A DNA stretch of 64,000 nt. Source: Gordionus sp. m RMFG-2023 (Eukaryota; Nematomorpha; Gordioida; Chordodea; Parachordodidae). The stretch lies in assembly GCF_954871325.1 (NCBI RefSeq), contig NC_088776.1, positions 55,712,956 to 55,776,955 of the forward strand, in the 5' to 3' direction. Below the pieces are notes generated by a model. That model did no database searches, had not been told where the DNA came from, and worked only from the letters and a program-made list of their open reading frames with translations. Of this stretch, positions 34,720-45,554 are shown piece after piece. Each line of letters opens with the position of its first letter. Position 1 is the stretch's first letter. A program made the translations under genes and the position numbers.

Positions 34720-35540
34720 CAATCGAAACTAAGAGAGATTCGTAATCGATTTTAGTTCATCCTGTTTCTGCAATAAGATTTGATTCTTTTTAAAGATGAA
34801 AAACTCGTTCTGCACTTACTGTTGTTGAAACCAAAGTTAAGATGAATTTGCATAATTTAAAAAACTCTTTAAAACTTTTCATCAAATCGGTGCATATTAA
34901 AAATTCAAGTATTTCATTAACATTCTTTCTATTTCTAAATTCAACATCCCGAAACACTATCTTTAATTCGGTTTCCAGCTTGTGTATGTCGAAAAATTGA
35001 GAATAAGTGTCGTTTAAAATATCAAATAAATATTTTCGGAAATTTTGATTATTTGGAATTTACTAATATCTAACAATTCGACGAATTCAATATTTTTGGT
35101 GTAAGACATATAAAATAGAATTAATCGAATCATTTTGAATATCGCTTGATATTCCAATAAAAACTGCACAATTTCTAAATGATGTTTCAATAGTAAATTT
35201 TCTTCCGCGAGCAAATAAATTAATACAATATAATTTCCACTATTTACTGAAATAGAAGATTCATCATCACCACGGAATACGAGCTCCTGAATTCCAAGAA
35301 AACATATAGAGTTGATCAATATTTTTAATATTTATCTATTTGATTTGACTTTAGAATTATGCTGTTCGATTGATATTTTTCGCATCGAATCTATCTTATT
35401 TTTTAATTGAATCATCGACTGCAAATGAGCGGTTGATTCTTCATGCCGTTTAACTGCCTTTGAAAAATTATTCATATCCGAAAATCTTTTATCATACCAA
35501 ACATATTTTTTCTTTGGGAATAATAGGATGACCAACAATA
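34720..35540 (-). pseudogene. TTF-type hAT transposase fragments
   Basis: From the N-terminal side: a zinc-finger-like piece (35332-35538) with W..F.DMNNFSKAV and HEESTAHL, then a piece (35014-35319) with GIQELVFRGDDES, SVNSGNYIVLIYLLAE and HHLE, typical of the DUF4371 domain (GLAFRGHDES..NRGNFLELL). Near the C-terminus (about 34720-35000) LVSTTVSAERVF marks the hAT dimerisation domain, followed by a frameshift into SSLKRIKSYCRNRM. The frame changes at several places and the catalytic core between the second and third parts is largely missing. It encodes no functional enzyme. Confidence 0.75.
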
Positions 35541-35979
35541 TAGAGAATTAGAAAATTCATATCAAGTGAGCCATTCATATTTTTCATATTTATCGATAGA
35601 AAAATTTTGGATGCAAGTTTTGATTTCTTTTTTTAAGTTTTGTAAAATTGGTTTTGGTCTTCCTTTTTCAATAATCAATTTTTTCCCATCAAAATTTCTT
35701 GAGTTAAATGATAATGTTAATAAATTTTCAATAATGCAATTACAATTATTAATAATTAAGGATTTATAAAACGAAAAATTTTTTATTTTAAAAAAGTAAG
35801 GAAAAAAATATTTTATAAAAAAATTTCTTTCTCTTTTATTTATTTAAAAAATAAGCATTTTTTTATTTGTTTCCCCAATTCTTATTTTTTAATGGTAAAA
35901 TTACACAATACCATGGCATGATTTTCTCTTTATTTATTAAAAAAAATCAATATTAAATTTGCTTCCCTCATGTATATTT

Positions 35980-36175
35980 TTTTTAACGTAGTAAAAATAA
36001 TGGTTAATTTTTTAACGTAGTAAAAATAATAATATTTCTTAATATAGTAATATTAATTTTTTAACGTTATAAAAATTATATTAATCTTTAGTTATAAAAA
36101 TTATATTAATCTTTTTAACGTTATAAAAATTATATTAACGAAGTCAGTTTAGCATAGTAAAAAGATTATATTAAG
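35980..36175 (+). repeat. Degenerate minisatellite inside the hAT element
   Basis: Repeats of about 25-33 bases built on ttttttaacgtagtaaaaat and ttttaacgttataaaaatta. At least six imperfect units lie in the subterminal region near the right TIR. Subterminal repeats often bind transposase in hAT elements. Confidence 0.65.
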
Positions 36176-36459
36176 TTTATTTAAAAATTTTGTAAAACAA
36201 ATTTCAAGGGAAGCAATGCTTCCCTTGCTTCTTTGGACGCTTCGTTACTGATTAAATGTTAAATTTTTAAAAATCTTATATTTCCTAGAATCCGTTATAT
36301 TATTTAGGTATGAACTGAATCAGTCGATTTAATCACTAAACTAGGCCACTCAGTGTCCAAAATTTTTAGTCCACAAAATCAATTTGAGTGGTGTATTAGT
36401 CAATAAATTTATTCTTTTAGCAACGAAACTTCTAAAGATTTAAAGCCTTTCTTTAATTT

Positions 36460-38720
36460 GAACATTATTTAATATATTTATATTTTACTTTGATTTAAAA
36501 AAAATATATCTTAAAATAAATAATTTACTGGAAATAAGATAATGCTCACAAAAAGGGTTAATTTTTTTTAATTTCGTTATTGAGTAGAGGAGAGGTAGAT
36601 AAATTTTAAAAAATATATTATTAACAAATAGTTAAATCATAATCAAATGCCTGCAAAAAGTGAATTTATTATATTATATAATATCATAAAAATAATTTAT
36701 CAATATCGATAATTTGCAATAATAATGATTAAAACCTTGATTATTGACCTCCTCATTGTTAATTGCATCTTGCATGTATTCAAAAGGATTATTGTTGATA
36801 TCTAAAATTAATTCAAAATAATTAGAATAAGCTAATCATTACTATATTAAAATTGATTTGAGAGCATATTGTTCCAAATCCTGAAAATTTAAAACAACTC
36901 ATTATTGTAAAATGATTTTAAAATTTTGTTAACTTTATTACAAATAATTTTTTTATAGATTATTTTTGAATTTTATGAATTTTTTTGAGTTTACTTTACA
37001 TTTACAAGATTTCATTCACATTACTTTGATTTTTTTAATTTCGGACCCTTCCATTTCATATATACATTTATATCAAAAAATGTATTCGAATATAAATAAT
37101 GTTGTTAAACGGCTCAATTTGTTAAATTTTTATCCAGAAAAGTCGTTTAACATTAATAAATATAAATACACTTCAAAAAAGGTTTTTAATATAAATAAAA
37201 ATATATTTTAAAAAAATGTATTTTAAATATATACACTAATTACATGCAAAATATTTTTTAAAAAAAGTGTATATAAATATTTGGGAAATTTTTTTTGCGC
37301 AAATATAATATTAATATTACTTTTTACAAAGCAAATAATAAATTGCTAAAGATCGCTATGATTATTTTATTGTTATGAAAAATTTCCATGAAAATTCTAG
37401 ACATACATTTAGAAAGACGTTGTAACAGAATCATTGCAAAAAATATCTTATAAACATGTTAATTCAACTCTTTTTCTTCAATTACTTTACCTTACACACC
37501 TTCAGAGTAACGATATTTTTATCATTTTCTATAATACTCATTTAAAAATAAAATAGGAGTAAAAATGTGAGATATTAATTTTCTGAACGCGGATTACAAT
37601 TATTAAAATTCAATCTATAATAAAAAAAGTATTTATTAGCTCGATTTGAGCCGATTTTATAAAATGACTAACTCTTTTGCTAGAAAAGTGTTGCCTAGAC
37701 TTCAAAATTTTGCTACAAACCTTTGTTCCATCTATGACCATAATCTTCAGTCGTATAATATTTTTCTGAATTTTTGAGTTAGATGTTTTTAAAAATCAAT
37801 TCAAATCTTATATCTATTTGTGCTTATCTTAAAATCGCAAAATCGTAATAAATATTTTTATTTTTTAGTATTTATAATACAAATACTAAATACTAAATGC
37901 AAATATAAAAAATAATTTATACTTAGTATTTTAAATACAAGTATTTGTATTACTGCCCTGAATATATTCTAGTTAAATTCATAAATAATTCTATTTATAA
38001 TGTTTAGAATAATGGTTAAAAGTTTAGTTTTAAAATATAACATATATTATTAATGTTCGATATTTTTAAATTATATTAAATATTGAAGAACATCTACGAA
38101 TAATATAGTTATAGAAAAATCATATAAAAATCATTTTCATTTAGGTTTGTTATTACAATGACAAATATAAATGAAGTATTTGGATATAAATATCTATCGT
38201 TATTTTTAAAATATACATGCATAATCCACGAGGATTGAGAATTTAACAATTTAAATTATTTACTGCTGTGGAATACTTTTATATTTTAATAATTTGCTTA
38301 CTGAAATTGTAGCATGTGTAGAGTACACATCGCATAAATTTCAGAAAATATTTCATTAATATTTGTATATTCTTTGGTTTAGATGAAAAATATATCTCAA
38401 AAATATAAATTAGTTTAAAAAGTTCTTTACAAAAATGTATAAAATTTATAGTGTGGGTAAATTCTATACAGCTGAAATACATTCCTGATCAAACAAACTT
38501 TTTAAAATTCATATCAATAATTGATTACTTGATTCGTGAATTATCATAAATAAATTTTATTTGATCTTTTGTATTGTAAGCGAAATCTCAATAATGTATT
38601 CAGTCCCCTTCCTTAATTCCAATAATGTTTGATTCAATAATAAGATGTAAAATTTTAAGTCTTCAATAATGCCTATAAAATATTTATAATTAACTTCAAA
38701 TTGTTTTAGGATTTAGAAAT
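36460..38720. repeat. Dispersed repeat family B, copy 2
   Basis: The left part (36470-36600, including cgttattgagtagagg) matches 63880-64000, and 36730-36830 matches 31160-31260. Later stretches with tacaagtattcg/tgt.attactgccc match about 32840-32860. Contains a family M-like element at 37628-37810. Not coding. Confidence 0.5.
37628..37810 (+). mobile_element. TIR family M MITE copy
   Basis: tagctcgatttgagccgatt at the left, then gactaactcttttgctag, aacctttgttccatctatga, caatctt-like ataatcttcag and, at the right, gatgtttttaaaaatcaatt. Collinear with the copies at 1971-2230 and 31692-31915. Confidence 0.5.
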
Positions 38721-38739
38721 TATTTTGTCTTTCTTTTCT

Positions 38740-38940
38740 TTAACTTTTTTCATCTTTATTTAATTTAATATTTTTTCTCTTTTTTTTATAACCTATATAT
38801 TTTAATTCCCTTTAATCACCTTTCAAATCTTTTGTTTTTTTTATTTAAATTAACCTTTCTTTTCCATTCTTCCTTCTCCTATTTCTCCTTTTATCTAAAT
38901 TTACCTTCTACTTTCTTATTTATTTTTTTTATAACATTTA
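38740..38940 (+). repeat. Pyrimidine-rich low-complexity tract
   Basis: Mostly T and C, with tctttcttttctttaac and ttccattcttccttctcc-type runs. No unit length is fixed and no gene is seen in it. Confidence 0.6.
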
Positions 38941-39129
38941 TTAAAATAATTTTTTTATATTTAAGCTGTATGATTATATTGGTGGTGATTTCTATTGTCA
39001 TTCAATATTAATCTTGCATGCGCTACATTGTCATAAACGTGTGATAAACCATATCCTTTGTAATATCCGTTATTTCTATGTATATAATTACATTACATAA
39101 TAACAAAATTATTAAATCAGTTTATTAAA

Positions 39130-39400
39130 AAATTACTATACAGATCCATGAATTTAACATTTTACGTGATACGCGATTCATCGCGCATATGCCCTCTATC
39201 GTTAAAGGTTGAACAGAGCTATTCCAGGTATTCCTCATTTCCATCTAACTGGATTAAATTAAATTGGAATAAAAATTGAAAAAGAGGAGCCCTCTACACG
39301 TTAATGGGCAAGCTTCTAAGAACTGTTATTCAAACGGGCAAAACAAAGCCTAACCCGAGAACTTTTCTGCTGATTTTTTAAATATCTTAGTGTAAGCCCT
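39130..39400 (+). mobile_element. Ty3/Gypsy integrase scrap, broken
   Basis: About 270 bases match the end of a Ty3/Gypsy integrase core, in more than one frame. Only this part is recognisable. It is old, carries several breaks, and has no LTRs nearby. It is too short to tell whether it belongs to the same lineage as the fossil at 22.9-25.1 kb. Confidence 0.35.
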
Positions 39401-41904
39401 AAATGCTTATTGTCGATATGAGAGATTTGGTCATATCAATTGAATTTCATTTAATCTAAAAAGAATAAAATTTAATATATATTAACTAACTTCTGGTGAA
39501 ATATTATGTTTAATTTTAATATTATAGATAGTTCGACTAATATATATTAATTCTTATGAAATTATTTTTCAATTACACATTCACGTTCGTTCAAAACTTT
39601 ATGAATAAATTATTAATTTCAGATTCATTTACTAAAGTGGATTTAGAGAACTTTGACTTGAATAATTATTTTAAACGAATGTATTCATCGCCAATTATTA
39701 AGTATATTTATCATATCAAGTTATAAATATAAACCTAAGCAATTTATAACTAATTATTATGAAATGATTATTTAAAATTTGAAAATTTTTACAGCTGTAA
39801 TTTAAATCATTGCAAGAAAGCGGATATTAAAAAAAAATTGTAATTGATAAATGAAAATAATAATTTTTTGAAATATAATAAACTTGTTATACTTAGAAAA
39901 AAAAATCCTGATGTGGCAAATTTTTAATTAAATTAAAATGTTTCTATTTAAAAGTTTTGTAATTGTTCCCATATAATCTTAAGAATAATCATATACTTTT
40001 TATGGAATTTGCTATCATCATAACGCTTCATATTTATGTATTTATGCCTATTTATTATTGGCTTTTGTAATAATTAGTGTTAAATAACGTTTTAAACATA
40101 CTGCTTTTACTATAAATGAGGACTAAAGCAAATTAAAATAAGTGATAAAATGTAAAGTAGAAAAAGTTGTGCTTAATATTTAAATTTAGATTGTAATTAG
40201 CATAAATAAATATTTTATTTAAAGTATAATGTAAAGAAAAAAGGGAATATTTTGATAATCCTAACTTCTTATAAGAAAAAATGATGAAAAAAATGTGAAA
40301 TATTTAAATAATGTTGATATATATAAAAGAAAAGGATTGATAAATGTAAAAAAAATTATGTGATGAAATAAGATATGCAAATATATGAAAGTTAGGATTA
40401 AAAATAAGGAAAAGAAAATATTGAACATGAGTTTAGATGGATTGAAAGTCAAGAATGAGATGTATAGTTTATAATAAAATAAAATATTAAAACTGTAAAT
40501 ATACAATTTAGTAAAGTAATAAAAATATTTATGATTTTATATGTATATGGAAGGGTATAATAATAAATTAAGCCACTAGATAATATTAGAATATTGTTTA
40601 TTTTTAAAATTCTCGTTCTTATTAAATGAACGAAATTAGCCATTTCATATTATTTTAGACACAAAGGGAGAAATCCATCATAGAAATAAAAAGTGAAATT
40701 CGTTTCTTAAATTTTTATTTATCTTATTTATTTAAATTTTATTTTATGAGAGAATTAAATCGTTAAAGTGTAATGCATTTTTAAAAAATATTTTATAATA
40801 TAATAGTTCAATTGGAATGTCAAGTGACAAGTAATAAAAAAAATATTGACTGCTTTTCAGTGAAATCAAAGCATTGATAAATTTTGTTGAAATAAATAAT
40901 TTTAAATTTTAAGAAAATAAGAAAACATATCATGTAATAGGGCCTATCTGATCCATGATGCTTTATTAGAGCACATAGAGAAAATCTTTAAAACTAAGAG
41001 AAATTACTTTGCAGATAACAGCCAAATTTAAGCAGAGCAGCGAAAACGATTTATAAACGTATTTGAAAGTCCATAACATGTCCAAAGAGAACCTGTGTTC
41101 TTTTTATATCCTTGAGATATTATATATTTTATTTCTAAGTATATTTTGTTAAACAATTTAACGTGATCGTTTATTATATCAAAATTAACTTTTACTTTAA
41201 AATATCCATTAACTTAACTATTTATTTTATTTTTTTAAAACATTTTAATATCATACTTTTACTTCTACTGAATAATCGAGTGACTTAAATATAACTTTTT
41301 ATTTTTTTTGCATTATAGAAAATTTTAATTAGTATATTAACAAAAAAAAACGCGATTTAGTTGATCATTTTTTTAAAAAATTATAAGTTTCATTGTGACT
41401 ATTTCTTTTTACACAATATATTGAACATATATAATAAATGATACTATCAAAATTATGCAATTTCTCAAAATTTCTTCAATGCAAAATATTTAGTTTGCAT
41501 TACTAAAATAATTTGCAGAAATTAGGATTTATTAATTCAAATTACCTTCTAATATAATATTTTAAGCGGGCAAACTAGTTAAGACAATTTTACTGTGACG
41601 CAATTTTCGCGCCCTAAAAGATTTTATTATAAAATAATAATAAAAACATTTAAAATATTAAAAATAAAATAAAGGAAAAGTTTTATAATTTTTCAATTTC
41701 TTAAAGTATAAATTTTAAGATTAATTTAAAAAGACATTTTTGTACTTTAAAAAGATATTATATTATGTAAGTATTATTTGTGTTTGATTAAGGAATGATA
41801 TATATTGTGGTGGGTAAGTGTATACGATATTATTGTGGTGAAATAATGGAGATAATGATTCGTATTGGAAGGTTAAAAGAGTTACTGATAAAAATAATTA
41901 GATA
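39401..41904. other. AT-rich interval, nothing recognised
   Basis: Only short fortuitous frames. One copy of the attaccttct word that marks families B and E lies at 41541-41550. No gene supported. Confidence 0.5.
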
Positions 41905-41906
41905 TA

Positions 41907-42761
41907 GGGAGACTGGGGTTAGGTAAACCACTTAATCTCATTTTAAAATTAATACACCAGAAGGTTAGAATTTTATCCTAATATTGTTTTTATTAGTTTA
42001 CATCTATAGACATCTTTTGAAATAATTAATTATTAAAAATTTTATTTAAGAAATAGAATTTTGATTAAATTTTCAAATTTTGCATGACAGAATTTTAATT
42101 TTTATTAAAATATATAATCATTTATATGTAAATTATTTTATAGCGAGGTTTAAAAACTATTCTATAATTTGAAAAAGATATGAGTATTTATTATATTAAA
42201 TATCATTTCAAACAAGTGCAATTTATAGCTATTGCGGCTTGCCCATATAAGTAAATTATGGCGGTTAAAATTGAAAAATAAATTCAAAATCTTGAAAGGT
42301 CAACATCACGGCTGTTTGTGAAGGATTAATGCTAAGAAATCATAATCTCTCCTTAAGATCCTTATTTTTTTATGTCCAAAATGTTTATTAAATTAACCAA
42401 AATTAAGTTTCAATTTATATATTTATAATTAGCTGCAATTTATAAGTATTATGATATTTCGAACAATTATTCTATACGATCATTACTAATAAATAAAAAA
42501 TGCATTTCAATTTATTATAGAATAAAAAACCGATGGTATAGGAAGCCCCTTAAAGTGATTTGCCTCACCCCGTTATTAGGGCTTGTTGGATAAAATTTTT
42601 ATTTAAAATAATAAATTTTAAAAAAAAATTATTGTATTCTTAAAAGGCACCTTTATAAAGTTTTTAAGTATCTAATCATATATTATTTTTATATTATCTA
42701 AAAAAAATCAGGAACCATAGCCAATTTTGTAAAATTCGGTTCGACTAACCCCAGTCTCTCC
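41907..42761. mobile_element. TIR family A element, copy 2 (fullest, 855 bp)
   Basis: Left TA|GGGAGACTGGGGTTAG and right CTAACCCCAGTCTCTCC|TA form near-perfect inverted repeats, and TA flanks both ends as in Tc1/mariner-type insertions. Internal words are shared with 10854-11268 and 53049-56830: ccacttaatctcatttta, agaaggttagaattttatcc, aagaaatcataatctctcctt and gggcttgttggataaa. No transposase is seen, so it is non-autonomous. Confidence 0.82.
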
Positions 42762-42763
42762 TA

Positions 42764-43817
42764 CTTTAGTTGCATAAAGACGCTTATTAAAAATTGACTC
42801 TAATCTGTTAGATATAATGAAATTATTTATTTTTTTATAAAAAGAAGAAAAAAAAATTCACAATTTTAAATTAATTATTGTTTTTAAAATAAAAACAATT
42901 GTCCTGTAAAATAAATTTTGCCAAATTTCACTATATTAAAAAATATGACTTAACGAAGTATATGCTTACTGCAGTTTGCACACTTGAAGATTGATTCTAT
43001 TTAATAAATAAATATTTGTGTCATTATTTTCTAGATAATGTTAACTAATTAAAGACAGGGTATAAAGACATGAATAAAAACAATAACTTAAAGGTCAATT
43101 ATATTCATTGGCCATGACAAACGAACCTTTAAGTAAAATGTACAATTAACTACAACAGATATGGAAAGTAAAAGAGCCTTTTCAGAAGTATGCTGGAGAA
43201 GAAAAATAATATAAAAATACTTTTTTTATATTTGTAGACTATTTATTTGAATTTAATAGATTTAAATACTTATTCGTAAAACTGCATAATTTTGCCTGGA
43301 TTTTAATCTAATAAAAGAAAGGCGTATTATCGGTGCAAAGAAATAAGTTCATTATTTTATAATTTTGTTTTCTTATTATTATTTATTATTGATATACTCT
43401 TTCCATTTTTATTTAACTTTCTTAATCACGTGATTATATTGTATCAGGTTTTGATTTTACAAGGTTCTAGAGAGATGCCAATTATATCGAAAATATTAAT
43501 AATTGTGATGTGATTGGAATTGTTATCTATAACGAAATTAATATTTAAATTTATTTTTTTAATTATTAATTTAATTATTTTTATAACAAATTATCTAAAT
43601 TTTGGAAACTTGTCTAATTTGGGCACTGTTGGGATCAAAATTTTTGCCTAAGCTAGACAGTTGCCCAATCTATCAAAACTTTTATTTCTAAAAAAAATAC
43701 TCTTGTTATATTCCTAGTTTAACAAAAAGGAGTAAGACTATGTTTAACCATTTTCAGGTAATTTTTTCATTTTTATTAATTCATCAAAATCACGAGTAAA
43801 ATTATGTATATATATAC
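42764..43817. other. AT-rich interval, nothing recognised
   Basis: No coding sequence, TIR or array that I can support. Confidence 0.5.
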
Positions 43818-44241
43818 TAGAGATCTGAAAAAGTAGGCCCTGCCCGTACCCGGCCTGGCCCGAATGGGCTTTGGGCCGGGTCGGCCCTAAATTTTTTTTA
43901 AAAAAGTGCCGAGTCGGGTCGGGTTTAGGAAATTTTTTAAAATATATCTTAATTTATCAATTTTATATTGAATTTTTTATTAAAAATAAAAATATTTGAT
44001 TTTATTTATAGAAACTAGATGCCATATAACATATGTCTTTTATTTTGAGTAATTACAAAAATATATTTAAATAAATTCGGGCCGGGTCGGACAGGTAATT
44101 TTTTTAAAAAAAATCGGGATAGGCCGGGGCCAGCAAAACTTTTTAAAAAAATTTCGGGTTTCGGGCCGGGCCGGCAAAACTTTTTAAAATAAATTTTAGG
44201 CCGTGCCGGGTTGGAAAAATTAGGCCCGATGCAGATCACTA
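43818..44241. mobile_element. GC-rich hAT-like MITE with internal repeats, 424 bp
   Basis: Ends TAGAGATCTG and CAGATCACTA are inverted repeats with one mismatch, each followed inward by a GGCCC/GGGCC word. Flanks atatatac and ttgtatac agree at 6 of 8 positions, in line with an 8-bp hAT duplication. The interior has several repeats of a unit joining gggccgggtcgg-type GC words to aactttttaaaa-type AT words. It is by far the most GC-rich patch in the neighbourhood. The open frame on the - strand here is a product of the repeats. Confidence 0.65.
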
Positions 44242-44945
44242 TTGTATACACATACATAATCTTATACATAATCTTATACAAAATAACAATGTATAAAATT
44301 ATTATAAAATGGTTGGTAAAGTAGTATAAATAGTAAAATCGAAAATGTAATAACAGAAGAAAGAAAAAGAATTTTTATATAATTTTTAGTTTGATTATAT
44401 ATTTTTACGTTTTAATTTATTTATATTATTTTAGAATGATTTTGATTAACTATATTTTAATAAATATATTTGGCATCTTCAATTCGTGTTCATAATAATC
44501 ACTTGTGTTTTAAACAATTTATATATATAAGTATGATTTTTTTAGTATTTTTAATTAGTATTTTATTTTAAAATTAATAAAAATCTATATTGGTTTTCTA
44601 TTTAAATAAAACTTTAATATCATATCTTAAAATTGATAAATATGATAGATTTGTGCAAACATATTATTATAAAAGTCCACATTTATTATGGTGGACATTT
44701 TACTATCATTTTATATATAAATCAATTGAGATAATTTCTTTCTTTCTTTCTCATGACAACCAATAATATATGTTATTAAATACATAATTAAATGAACATA
44801 AAATTTAAAAAAATTTATTATTGAGTATAAATTTATTTAGATATTTAGTAAAAACAAAAATAGTAGATAAAATTAAAATCATAATAAAACAAACATAATT
44901 TGCCTTAAAGATAGCTATTATCCTTTATATTTAATAAGACTTTGA

Positions 44946-45143
44946 GATACTCCTATTTTTTTTGATGTGACAACTAACGTATTAGAAAAAGTTCTTTTCC
45001 GAATCACCAACAAAAATCTGACCCAATTAGTTCTCAAAATATGTGCCAATTTTAAAAATCTGGAACCAGTTAATTTAACCCTTGTTAATAATGGATGGGA
45101 AATTCATAAATTTTTGATAAGTTACGGGCTAGAGTGCTGTTAA
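44946..45143 (+). pseudogene. Unrecognised coding-like scrap, perhaps leucine-rich
   Basis: One frame of about 65 codons has a protein-like pattern: VLEKVLFRITNKNLTQLVLK, then ICANFKNLEPVNLT and GWEIHKFLISYGLE. The leucine spacing is reminiscent of an F-box/LRR protein. No start codon or convincing splice sites bound it, and the DNA after the TAA carries more weakly similar text in other frames. It could be a decayed exon, or chance. Confidence 0.22.
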
Positions 45144-45543
45144 CAATTTCGTCGGTCTATTCAATTAAAACAATGAAATCAAGATTTTAGCTTAATAAAC
45201 ATTCTCTAAGCCTAAAAATTTAGCTCTAAGACTTTCTCCCATCCGTTGGATAAATTTGAAAGCATGGATAATATTCATTTAACTAAAATAAGATTCAGCA
45301 TTTTTTAAAAAATTGTCGAAATCGAGGTTTGTACCAAAACTTTTTGAAATCTTCATAAAAAAAGTTTCCATTTATTTAAAAATTATGTGGTAGAGCTTAT
45401 TTATTTTATAAGCAAATATTTTTTTTGAGATTTGCAATAATAATTCTCATTCTAATTTTATCTGTGAATATTATATATATAAAGGATTAATAATCAATTC
45501 TTACAGAAGATTTGGGGGTAAAAATATTTTTGGAGGAGGGGGA

Positions 45544-45554
45544 GGGGGGGGGGG
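45544..45554 (+). repeat. Homopolymer run of 11 G
   Basis: Preceded by GGAGGGGGA. Part of the set of long G/C runs in the AT-rich background. Confidence 0.95.

Larger units (their letters stand above)
34529..36250 (-). mobile_element. hAT transposon, 1722 bp, internally deleted
   Basis: Ends CAGTGACGAAGCGTC and GACGCTTCGTTACTG are 15-bp inverted repeats with one mismatch, flanked by ATTAAATA (34521-34528) and ATTAAATG (36251-36258), an 8-bp hAT-type target duplication with one change. The interior on the - strand carries pieces of a TTF-zinc-finger (DUF4371-type) hAT transposase. At about 1.7 kb it is shorter than a full element of this type, so most of the middle of the coding region is gone. 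Confidence 0.9.

Noticed and set aside
40261-40643. - strand frames of 64-81 codons rich in Phe, Ile and Tyr
   Set aside because: AT-rich low-complexity translation with no coding pattern.
44015-44281. 88-codon - strand frame with repeated RPGP motifs
   Set aside because: It is the GC-rich repeat unit of the MITE at 43818-44241 in translation.
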